The position numbers and the translations under genes were made by a program. The notes beneath the pieces were generated by a model. The model was not told the origin of the DNA, ran no database searches, and saw only the letters and a list, made by a program, of their open reading frames with translations. Source: Hydrogenimonas sp. (GTDB taxonomy: Bacteria > Campylobacterota > Campylobacteria > Campylobacterales > Hydrogenimonadaceae). From it: a DNA stretch of 28,752 bases. How positions within the stretch are numbered: the first letter of the stretch is position 1; each line of letters starts with the position of its first letter. This document shows positions 22,741-28,752 of the stretch, piece by piece. The DNA is taken from assembly GCF_029933015.1 (NCBI RefSeq), contig NZ_JAOZOZ010000003.1, positions 1-28,752 on the forward strand. The letters are read 5' to 3'.

Positions 22741-23289
22741 ATGAGAAAGAGTTTGTTCATAGCCGCAGTGGCCGCGGCACTGCTGATGAGCGGGTGTTCC
22801 CAGAAAGAACCCGAAGTCGACATGACGCAGCAGGGTGCGGGACAGGAAGCGACGAGTGCCGACAGCGGCCTCGATACGATCCAGGGCAGCACCGAGTCGA
22901 GTGACATCATGAGCGAGGACGCCCGTCTGGCGAAGATCCGTGAGATCGAAGCGAGCGCGAAAAAGATCTATTTCGATTTCGACAAGTACAACATCCGTCC
23001 CGACCAGGAGCCCAGAGTCGACGAGGACGCCAGACTCTTCGCTTCGGAAGACGCGAAAGACCTGACGATCAAGATCGAAGGAAACTGTGACGAATGGGGT
23101 ACCGACGAGTACAACTACGCTCTGGGCCTCAAGCGCGCCAAGAGCGTTCGCGACGCACTCAGCGTCAAAGGTATCGACGAGAGCCGCATGGTGATGGTCA
23201 GCTACGGCGAAAGCAATCCCGTATGTACCGAGCATACAAAAGAGTGCTGGGCACAGAACAGACGTGTAGAATTCAAACTCCTCCCCTGA
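22741..23289 (+). CDS. pal: Peptidoglycan-associated lipoprotein Pal
   Basis: A 182-residue outer-membrane lipoprotein. The N-terminus (RKSLFIAAVAAALLMSGC) ends in a lipobox with the lipidated Cys at residue 19. After a Gln/Ser-rich linker, an OmpA-type domain begins at IYFDFDKYNIRPD. It goes on to IKIEGNCDEWGTDEYNYALG and LKRAKSVRDAL, and ends AQNRRVEFKLL, with the Asp and Arg that hold meso-diaminopimelate. AAGGAG precedes the ATG by 8 bases. The two Cys in NPVCTEHTKECW could form a disulfide. Confidence 0.95.
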   Translation: MRKSLFIAAVAAALLMSGCSQKEPEVDMTQQGAGQEATSADSGLDTIQGSTESSDIMSEDARLAKIREIEASAKKIYFDFDKYNIRPDQEPRVDEDARLFASEDAKDLTIKIEGNCDEWGTDEYNYALGLKRAKSVRDALSVKGIDESRMVMVSYGESNPVCTEHTKECWAQNRRVEFKLLP

Positions 23290-23294
23290 TCTAG

Positions 23295-24161
23295 ATGAAA
23301 AAACTTTCTTTGACAATCCTTCTGGCTGTCGCCGCGTTCGCGGCGTCACCGGAAGAGCCCTCCGCATTCGGAGCCGGCAATCTCGACAGTCCCAATCCCT
23401 ACGGCCTCAGTGAAGAGGAGAAGCATATTCTCCGAAACAAACAGGCGATCGAAGCCCTACAGAAAAGCCTTCTAAAGCAGCAGCAGATCGTTCAGGAGAA
23501 CCGTGAACGCATCGACGGACTCCAGAGTATCCTCGAAGGCCTCAACAGCAAGATCCGATCCTACGACAACGCCGTGGAGAAGATCGACGATCTCAACCGG
23601 ACCGTCGATCAGCTGGTCGTGACCCAGCAGGAGAATTTCGAGCAGATCCGAAAGGTTCTTCAGGAACTGGGCGCGATGATCGACTCGATCAACGAAAAAT
23701 ATGTGGACAAAGAGCGTTTCGAGAAGCTCGAATCGGCTTTTCTCGATTTCAAGAACTCCTACGAATCCTTCATGAAAAAGGGAGACCTGAGCGGGAAGGC
23801 GAACGCCGACATCTTCGTAGAAGCGAAAAAGCTCTTTTCGAAAAAACGCTATTCGGACGCGAAGATCTATTTCGACCATCTGATCAAAAACCACTACAAA
23901 CCGGCCACGTCCAACTACTACCTGGGTGAGATCGCCTACCGGGAAGGGCGATACAAGGATGCGATCGCCCACTACAAAAAGAGCGCGTCACTCTATGACA
24001 AGAGCAGTTTCATGCCGACCCTGCTGCTGCATACGGCCGTCTCTTTCGAACGCCTGGGCGACAGAAAGCAGGCGAAACAGTTCTACGAATCGCTGATACA
24101 GCTCTATCCCGAAAGCAAATCGGCGAAGGTCGCCAGAAAAAATCTCGCCAAGCTGAAATAA
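23295..24161 (+). CDS. cpoB: CpoB/YbgF-like Tol-Pal cell-division coordinator
   Basis: A 288-residue periplasmic protein: signal peptide (KKLSLTILLAVAAFAAS), a coiled coil at roughly 45-130 (ALQKSLLKQQQIVQENRER and following), and TPR repeats from about 175 to the end (ADIFVEAKKLFSKKRYSDA, SNYYLGEIAYREGRYKDAI, LLHTAVSFERLGDRKQAKQF). This is the CpoB plan, which links peptidoglycan synthesis to Tol-driven constriction in E. coli. It starts 5 bases after pal without a good Shine-Dalgarno, so translation may depend on pal. Its place as the last tol-pal gene fits. Confidence 0.88.
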   Translation: MKKLSLTILLAVAAFAASPEEPSAFGAGNLDSPNPYGLSEEEKHILRNKQAIEALQKSLLKQQQIVQENRERIDGLQSILEGLNSKIRSYDNAVEKIDDLNRTVDQLVVTQQENFEQIRKVLQELGAMIDSINEKYVDKERFEKLESAFLDFKNSYESFMKKGDLSGKANADIFVEAKKLFSKKRYSDAKIYFDHLIKNHYKPATSNYYLGEIAYREGRYKDAIAHYKKSASLYDKSSFMPTLLLHTAVSFERLGDRKQAKQFYESLIQLYPESKSAKVARKNLAKLK

Positions 24162-24189
24162 CTTTATAAACTTAAGAAAAACTAAACAA

Positions 24190-24216
24190 TGGGTGTGTTA
24201 AGATACCCAACTTTTT
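24190..24216 (+). promoter_or_regulatory. Promoter/attenuator-like element before slyD
   Basis: TGGGT (24190-24194) and ACCCA (24205-24209) can pair around a 10-base loop, followed after AC by TTTTT, so it may be a weak terminator for the tol-pal unit. The same stretch holds TAAGAT (24199-24204), a plausible -10 for slyD. The sequence cannot decide which is used. Confidence 0.4.
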
Positions 24217-24231
24217 GAAGGAGAATTATTG

Positions 24232-24741
24232 ATGAAAATCGAAGACAACAACGTCGTTTCATTCAATTATGAAGTGAAAGACGCAAAGACCGGCGAAGTG
24301 GTCGATTCCAACATGGGACAGGCACCGCTTTCGTTCATTACAGGAAAACAGCAGATCATTCCCGGTCTCGAAAACCAGATGAAGGGGATGGAAGCGGGTG
24401 AAAACGCCGACATCCTCGTGCCCGCGGCAGAAGCCTACGGCGAATACAATCCCGAAGCGGTCCAGACCATGCCGCGCGAGCAGTTCGCGGGCATCGAACT
24501 GCAGGAGGGCATGACGCTCTACGGACAGAGCGAAGACGGACAGACCGTCCAGGTCACCGTCAAAGCTTTCGATGAAAACGAAGTGACGATCGACTTCAAC
24601 CATCCTCTTGCGGGCAAAGATCTTCTCTTTACCGTCAGTGTCGCCGAAGTTCGTGAACCGACCGTCAACGAATCTCTCAGCGGCCAGGTCGAGCAACCCG
24701 GTCACGATAGTTGCGGTTGCGGTACAGGTGGCTGCCACTAA
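24232..24741 (+). CDS. slyD: SlyD-type FKBP peptidyl-prolyl isomerase
   Basis: A 169-residue cytoplasmic FKBP. The prolyl-isomerase core has VSFNYEVKDAKTGEVVDS, PLSFITGKQQIIPGLENQM and GMEAGENADILVPAAEAYG, then the insert-in-flap chaperone domain (YNPEAVQTMPREQF to DFNHPLAGKDLLFTV). The C-terminus is a short metal-binding tail, GHDSCGCGTGGCH, as in the nickel-handling SlyD proteins that serve hydrogenase maturation. GAAGGAG lies 8 bases before the ATG; a TTG one codon upstream is also possible. Its last 14 bases overlap the next gene. Confidence 0.93.
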   Translation: MKIEDNNVVSFNYEVKDAKTGEVVDSNMGQAPLSFITGKQQIIPGLENQMKGMEAGENADILVPAAEAYGEYNPEAVQTMPREQFAGIELQEGMTLYGQSEDGQTVQVTVKAFDENEVTIDFNHPLAGKDLLFTVSVAEVREPTVNESLSGQVEQPGHDSCGCGTGGCH

Positions 24742-25483
24742 TTTCATCGCCGTTTCGAAGCCTCTCAAAGAGGCTTTGAAATCCGCCAACCTTCTCAAAT
24801 CTCTCAAACTCAACACACTCATCAGCGGTGAGCCCGGAACGGGACGCCACACACTCGCGAAACTCATGATGCCGGAAGCCCCGGTCGTTCACGGAAACCA
24901 TCCCGATCTCTACAATCTGATGGCAAAACACGACCAACTCGTCATCGACCGTTTCGAAACGATCGAGAACTATCCGAAATTTTTTCAGACGATCCAGAAG
25001 CGTGGAATCCACATCGTCGCAGTCGTCAACGGCGAGACGGCGGATCTCCATGGCGGATTTTTCAGCGTGCGCATCACGATACCCCCTCTGAAAGAGAGAC
25101 CCGAAGACATCGATCCGCTCGTCGAGAAATTCAAATCGGAAGTTCTGGGAATGTTTGGAGATGAGGATTCGAAAGATTTCGAAGTGGAGAGGGAAAAACT
25201 CGACATCAGCCTCAACGCTTTTTCTCTCAGGCGCTCGATCGTCCTGCAGTATCTCGCATCCGGTATCGGAGAGGTGGATCTTCTCTATCTCAACGAAAAA
25301 TTTCTCGCGGAGAGGATGGAGCGGACCGGGGAGGTCTACCGGAAACTGCTCTATCTCTACGAAGTGCCCCTGATCCGAGCCGGCACCAAGCGCTACAAAA
25401 GTCAGCTGAAGATGTCCAAGGCTTTCGGTCTCAACCGCAACACCCTCAGAAAAAAGATCGGCGAGTGGCGTGAATATCTTTGA
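24728..25483 (+). CDS. NtrC-type AAA+ fragment with Fis-type HTH, no sigma-54 contact loop
   Basis: About 251 residues from GTG 24728. It shows a shrunken AAA+ domain: NFIAVSKPLKEAL (the NtrC-type start), Walker A GEPGTGRHTLAKL, DQLVIDRFETIE in the Walker B place, FSVRITIPPLKERPEDI (the usual PPLRxRxxDI sensor element), and at the C-terminus a Fis-like helix-turn-helix MSKAFGLNRNTLRKKIGEW. The GAFTGA loop used to contact sigma-54 is absent, and only about 45 residues separate Walker A from the Walker-B-like segment. It probably cannot activate sigma-54 promoters and may be a DNA-binding regulator. The start has no clear ribosome site but overlaps slyD by 14 bases, so coupling is likely. No receiver domain is present. 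Confidence 0.75.
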   Translation: MAATNFIAVSKPLKEALKSANLLKSLKLNTLISGEPGTGRHTLAKLMMPEAPVVHGNHPDLYNLMAKHDQLVIDRFETIENYPKFFQTIQKRGIHIVAVVNGETADLHGGFFSVRITIPPLKERPEDIDPLVEKFKSEVLGMFGDEDSKDFEVEREKLDISLNAFSLRRSIVLQYLASGIGEVDLLYLNEKFLAERMERTGEVYRKLLYLYEVPLIRAGTKRYKSQLKMSKAFGLNRNTLRKKIGEWREYL

Positions 25484-25545
25484 TATTCTCCGTTTGGAAA
25501 CGATCCAAAAAGTCCCGATTTATCGAATTTATTGGTCGAATGTGC

Positions 25546-25551
25546 CATAAT
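25546..25551 (+). promoter_or_regulatory. -10 box before fabD
   Basis: GTGCCATAATTAG gives CATAAT in the 105-base gap between the Fis-like gene and fabD, 37 bases before the start codon. The preceding bases are AT-rich (TTTATCGAATTTATTGG). No -35 at proper spacing. Confidence 0.45.
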
Positions 25552-25588
25552 TAGAGCATCAAACAGTGTTGGAAGGAGAAATTATCAG

Positions 25589-26527
25589 ATGAAAAAGAGT
25601 GCCTTTTTGTTTCCCGGTCAGGGATCCCAGGCGACCGGCATGGGAAAATCGTTCGTCGAACACTCCCAGACGGCGGCACAGATGCTCGAAGCCGCGGGAG
25701 ACGCGCTGAAGATCGACATGGCGAATCTTCTCTTCGAGCCCAACGACCTGCTGGAGCAGACACGTTACACCCAGCCGGCGATCCTGCTGGTTTCGATGAT
25801 GGCGTACCGGCTTTTCAAGGAGCAGATTCCCGACGCGCCGGCTTTCGCGCTGGGGCACTCCCTGGGCGAGTTTTCGGCCCTGGCGTGCGTGGATGCGATG
25901 GATTGGCTCGAAGCGGTGAAGCTGGTCCATCTGCGTGGCGATCTGATGCAGAAGGCGTGCGAAGGGATCGACGCGGGAATGATGGTGGTCCTGGGTGTGG
26001 CCGACGAGGATGTCGAAGCGATTTGCCAGGAGGCACGTGACAGCGGCAAAAAGGTGTGGCCCGCCAACTACAACGCCGACGGTCAGATCGTCATCGCCGG
26101 GATCAAGAGCGACCTGCAGAGCATCGAAGAGGCGCTCAAAGCGGCCAAAGCGCGCCGTGTCATGCTGCTGAACATGTCGGTGGCGAGCCACTGTCCGCTT
26201 CTCGAACCGGCCGTGGCACCCCTGACCGAGGCCCTCGAGAAGGTGCTGAGAGACTCTTTCGCGGCTCCCGTCGTCTCCAACGTCACGGCCAAAGCCTACA
26301 ACTCCAAGGCCGAAGCCCTCGACCTGCTGGGACGCCAGCTCGTCTCTCCGGTCCTCTACAAACAGTCGATCCGCGACAACGACGACCTGGTCGACCGCTA
26401 TATCGAGTTCGGCCACGGCGGGGTTCTCAAGGGACTCAACCGCCGCACCACCAAAAAACCGACGCTGGTCGTCAGCGACTACGACTCTCTCAACGCGACT
26501 TTGGAAACATTGGCGGGTGAGGGCTGA
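25589..26527 (+). CDS. fabD: Malonyl-CoA:ACP transacylase
   Basis: A 312-residue FabD that moves malonyl from CoA to acyl-carrier protein at the start of fatty-acid synthesis. Motifs are FLFPGQGSQATGMG at the N-terminus, the nucleophile Ser in GHSLGEFSAL, the conserved Arg region KLVHLRGDLMQ, NYNADGQIVIAG, and the catalytic His in SVASHCPLLEP. I chose ATG 25589 because AAGGAG is at 25573-25578 and the family N-terminus starts there; the frame extends 19 codons upstream without similarity. Its stop shares a base with the mtnN start (TGATG). Confidence 0.96.
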   Translation: MKKSAFLFPGQGSQATGMGKSFVEHSQTAAQMLEAAGDALKIDMANLLFEPNDLLEQTRYTQPAILLVSMMAYRLFKEQIPDAPAFALGHSLGEFSALACVDAMDWLEAVKLVHLRGDLMQKACEGIDAGMMVVLGVADEDVEAICQEARDSGKKVWPANYNADGQIVIAGIKSDLQSIEEALKAAKARRVMLLNMSVASHCPLLEPAVAPLTEALEKVLRDSFAAPVVSNVTAKAYNSKAEALDLLGRQLVSPVLYKQSIRDNDDLVDRYIEFGHGGVLKGLNRRTTKKPTLVVSDYDSLNATLETLAGEG

Positions 26528-27225
26528 TGGTCGTCGGAGTCATGGGGGCGATGCCCGAAGAGATCGAACCGATACTGGCGCGACTGCAGGATGTCAAAAA
26601 GCATGAGATCGCCGACAATATCTACTATACGGCACTCTACGGATCGCTGGATCTGGTGATCGCCTACAGCAAGATCGGCAAAGTCTTCTCCGCCCTGACC
26701 GCTTCGACGATGATCGAGAAGTTCGGTGCGCAGAAGATGCTCTTTTCCGGTGTGGCCGGCGCGATCGACCCCGATCTCAAAATCGGAGATCTGATCGCCG
26801 CGACGAAACTGTGCCAGCACGACCTTGATATCACGGCCTTCGGCCACCCCTACGGCTACGTGCCGGAGGGAAAGGTCTACGTGGAGGCCGATCCGCGTCT
26901 GCTGGAGATCGCGGCCCGTGTGGCCCATGAACGGGGCATCACGCTCAAACGGGGCATCGTCGCCACCGGAGACCAGTTCGTGGCCGATCCGGCTCGCAAG
27001 GAGTGGATCGGAAAAACTTTCGACGCCGCGGCACTGGAGATGGAGGGGGCGGCCGTGGCCGTCGTCTGCGACGCCCTCGACATTCCGTTTTTCATACTGC
27101 GGGCCATCAGCGACGCCGCGGACATGGATGCGGGATTCGATTTCGACGCCTTTTTGGAAAGTTCGTCGGCCGTAAGTGCCGATTTTCTCTTCGCGATGCT
27201 CGATGCCGTCGATCAAGATAAGTAA
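26527..27225 (+). CDS. mtnN: 5'-methylthioadenosine/S-adenosylhomocysteine nucleosidase
   Basis: A 232-residue nucleosidase. VGVMGAMPEEIEPIL holds the catalytic Glu near residue 12, GVAGAIDPDLKIGDLI the ribose-site loop, ALEMEGAAVAVVC the substrate-binding Met-Glu, and ILRAISDAAD the catalytic Asp. It splits methylthioadenosine and S-adenosylhomocysteine; in Campylobacter and Helicobacter the same enzyme also hydrolyses 6-amino-6-deoxyfutalosine for menaquinone synthesis, which would suit a quinone-linked respirer like this one. The start ATG overlaps the fabD stop by one base; the end overlaps the ttcA-like gene by 23 bases. Confidence 0.95.
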   Translation: MVVGVMGAMPEEIEPILARLQDVKKHEIADNIYYTALYGSLDLVIAYSKIGKVFSALTASTMIEKFGAQKMLFSGVAGAIDPDLKIGDLIAATKLCQHDLDITAFGHPYGYVPEGKVYVEADPRLLEIAARVAHERGITLKRGIVATGDQFVADPARKEWIGKTFDAAALEMEGAAVAVVCDALDIPFFILRAISDAADMDAGFDFDAFLESSSAVSADFLFAMLDAVDQDK

Positions 27226-27967
27226 AAAGATCCTGCGGGCCGCGGGCCGCGCCAACGTCAAGTACAGACTGGTGGAGGAGGGCGACCGCATCCTCGTGGG
27301 ACTCAGCGGCGGGAAGGACTCCCTGACGCTGGTGCATCTTCTGAAACATATGCAGCGCCACGCGCCCTTTCGCTTCGAGTTCAAGGCGGTGACGGTCCAT
27401 TACGGGATGCCGGGCGAGCGGTACGACGTGCTGGTGCGCCACTGCGAAACCCACGACATCCCCTACGAGATCTACGAAACCAACATCTTCGAGATCGCCG
27501 AAGAGACGATTAGGGAGAACAGCTCCTTCTGCAGCTACTTTTCGAGAATGCGCCGCGGTGCGCTCTATACGAAGGCGCAGGAGGGGGGCTACAACAAGGT
27601 GGCGCTGGGACACCATCTCGACGACGCGGTGGAGAGCTTTTTCATGAGCATGCTCTACAACGGGGCGCTGCGCTCCATGCCTCCGATCTACCGGGCCAAG
27701 AAGGGTTTTCACGTCATCCGTCCGCTTATCTGGGTCAGAGAGCGTCAGACCCGCGCCTTCGTGGAGGAAAACGGCATCGCCGCCATCGGAGACGAGGCGT
27801 GTCCGGCCATGCTCAAAAAGGTGAAGCTCCCCCATACCAGAGAGAGCACCAAAGCGATGCTCGAAAAGTGGGAAGCCGAGAATCCCGAGCTCTTCAAACA
27901 GCTCAAAGCGGCATTTTGCCATCTGCATCCGGGTTCCTTCATGGACGAAAGATACCTGGAGCGCTGA
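27203..27967 (+). CDS. ttcA: TtcA-like tRNA thiolation protein with an altered Fe-S cysteine pair
   Basis: A 254-residue ATP-pyrophosphatase of the TtcA/TtuA kind, which thiolates a tRNA base (2-thiocytidine 32 in E. coli). Visible are the PP-loop LVGLSGGKDSLTLVHLL, VTVHYGMPGE, SSFCSYFSRMRRGALY, VALGHHLDDAVESFFMSML, and the C-terminal DEACPAM. E. coli TtcA holds its cluster with Cys122 and Cys125 of a CxxC before SRLRRG and Cys222. Here the first pair reads CSYF, so the second Cys is Phe. The start ATG at 27203 lies inside mtnN and has no Shine-Dalgarno; a GTG at 27176 is possible. Either this is a two-Cys subfamily or the cluster is bound differently. Confidence 0.88.
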   Translation: MPSIKISKKILRAAGRANVKYRLVEEGDRILVGLSGGKDSLTLVHLLKHMQRHAPFRFEFKAVTVHYGMPGERYDVLVRHCETHDIPYEIYETNIFEIAEETIRENSSFCSYFSRMRRGALYTKAQEGGYNKVALGHHLDDAVESFFMSMLYNGALRSMPPIYRAKKGFHVIRPLIWVRERQTRAFVEENGIAAIGDEACPAMLKKVKLPHTRESTKAMLEKWEAENPELFKQLKAAFCHLHPGSFMDERYLER

Positions 27968-28024
27968 CACCCGGCCCATAGAAAAAGGGATCGGAGCAAA
28001 CCAACATACAAGAAGGACGAAACA

Positions 28025-28752
28025 TTGGAAAAAACGGCGAAACTGGCGGTACTGATCGATGCGGACAACGCCCAGCCCTCCATCATCGACGCCCTGCTGG
28101 CGGAGATCGCCAAATACGGCACGGCGAGCGTCAAACGGATCTACGGCGACTGGACGCTTCCACAGCTGAAGGGGTGGAAAGAGGTGCTTCTGACCCATTC
28201 GATCCAGCCGATCCAGCAGTTCGGGTACACGACGGGCAAGAACGCCACCGACAGCGCCATGATCATCGACGCGATGGATCTACTCTACACCGGAAATTTC
28301 GACGGTTTCTGTATCGTCAGCAGTGACAGCGATTTCACGAAACTGGCGGCCCGCATCAGGGAATCGGGTCTTACCGTCTACGGCTTCGGAGAGAAGAAGA
28401 CCCCCGTCCCCTTCGTCTCGGCCTGTGACAAGTTCATCTACACCGAGGTCCTCAGAGCCGAAGAGAGCGAGGAGGAGACACCGATCCGCCGGCTGACGGC
28501 CGCCGAACTGAAAAGGGACCGCAAGCTGATCCGTCTGCTCAGAGAGGCCGTCGACGCGGCGAGCGACGAGAGCGGCTGGGCCCACCTGGGCGCCACCGGC
28601 AACATCATCGCCAAACAGTCCCCCGAGTTCGACCCCAGAAACTACGGCTACAAAAAGCTGGGCGAACTGATCAAGGCGACGGGCCTCTTCGATATCGAAG
28701 AGCAGGTGACCCACCGCGGCGCCAAGGCGATCTACGTCCGCAACCGTAAAAG
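28025..28752 (+). CDS. NYN-domain protein with OST-HTH/LOTUS-like C-terminus (partial)
   Basis: The frame begins at TTG 28025-28027, 7 bases behind AAGGA, and stays open to the last base, giving 242 residues so far. The N-terminal NYN (PIN-like, LabA/DUF88) nuclease domain shows AVLIDADNAQPSII, RIYGDWTLPQL, the GYTTGKNATDSAMIIDAMDLLY acidic segment (here split by the family gap), and FCIVSSDSDFTKLAARIRE. The Asp residues of DADN, TDSAM and SDSDF form the metal site. After a charged linker, KLIRLLREAVDAAS to GYKKLGELIKATGLFDIEE resembles an OST-HTH/LOTUS domain, often paired with NYN in bacteria. RNase activity is inferred from the family; the target is unknown. Confidence 0.85.
   Translation, partial: MEKTAKLAVLIDADNAQPSIIDALLAEIAKYGTASVKRIYGDWTLPQLKGWKEVLLTHSIQPIQQFGYTTGKNATDSAMIIDAMDLLYTGNFDGFCIVSSDSDFTKLAARIRESGLTVYGFGEKKTPVPFVSACDKFIYTEVLRAEESEEETPIRRLTAAELKRDRKLIRLLREAVDAASDESGWAHLGATGNIIAKQSPEFDPRNYGYKKLGELIKATGLFDIEEQVTHRGAKAIYVRNRK

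Noticed and set aside
24608..24727. Upstream start for the Fis-type regulator inside slyD
   Set aside because: The extra 40 residues are the shifted-frame reading of the SlyD C-terminal coding region and have no match to the NtrC-type N-terminus, which begins right after GTG 24728.
1..28752. tRNA, rRNA, CRISPR arrays, insertion sequences or prophage genes
   Set aside because: Gaps between genes are short and contain no cloverleaf, regular repeat-spacer pattern, transposase motif or terminal repeat that I could find by eye.

Overview
The window looks like a chromosomal segment of a Campylobacterota (epsilonproteobacterial) bacterium, probably a free-living one with fairly GC-rich coding sequence, of the Hydrogenimonas/Sulfurovum/Sulfurimonas kind. 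The main reason is gene order. On the + strand the window runs fmt, birA, parA, parB, atpF', atpF, atpH, atpA, atpG, atpD, atpC, tolQ, tolR, tolA-like, tolB, pal, cpoB, slyD, an NtrC-type fragment, fabD, mtnN, ttcA. The F0 genes atpB and atpE are absent from the atp cluster, and both b-type stalk subunits are present. I cannot name the species from the sequence alone.

Layout. 1-2700 holds a cut-off DUF3465 gene (-), a small ribbon-helix-helix-like protein, a DinB-like protein, a NifU-like Fe-S scaffold (+) and an EamA/DMT permease (-). 2686-4968 (-) is a membrane-bound GGDEF-EAL protein whose best start is a TTG well inside the longest open frame. 5041-5586 (+) is the wreck of a second EAL-domain gene, broken across three frames with its middle deleted. 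5656-7916 (+) is a tight three-gene unit: a duplicated DUF1538 membrane protein, a PII-like protein and a tandem-CBS protein. 8021-10553 (+) holds a 12-haem c-type cytochrome with a C-terminal membrane anchor and an overlapping 54-residue coiled-coil protein. The conserved housekeeping block runs from fmt to ttcA (10550-27967). A NYN-domain gene leaves the window at the right edge.

How the genes work together. fmt and birA (initiator-tRNA formylation, biotinylation), parAB (chromosome segregation), the F1/stalk part of ATP synthase, and the Tol-Pal envelope system follow one another with short gaps or overlaps. Further genes for folding (slyD), fatty-acid initiation (fabD), MTA/SAH or aminodeoxyfutalosine hydrolysis (mtnN) and tRNA thiolation (ttcA-like) come after them. 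Clear internal signals are an intrinsic terminator after parB, an AT-rich promoter before atpF', a perfect 12-bp hairpin across the atpD stop codon, and promoters before pal, slyD and fabD.

The best candidates for something little described are the DUF1538 + PII-like + CBS unit (a membrane protein with two apparent cytosolic regulators) and the 12-haem cytochrome with its tiny partner. No rRNA, tRNA, CRISPR array, insertion sequence or prophage was seen. The only stretch over 300 bases without an intact gene (4969-5655) is filled by the EAL pseudogene and flanking promoters.
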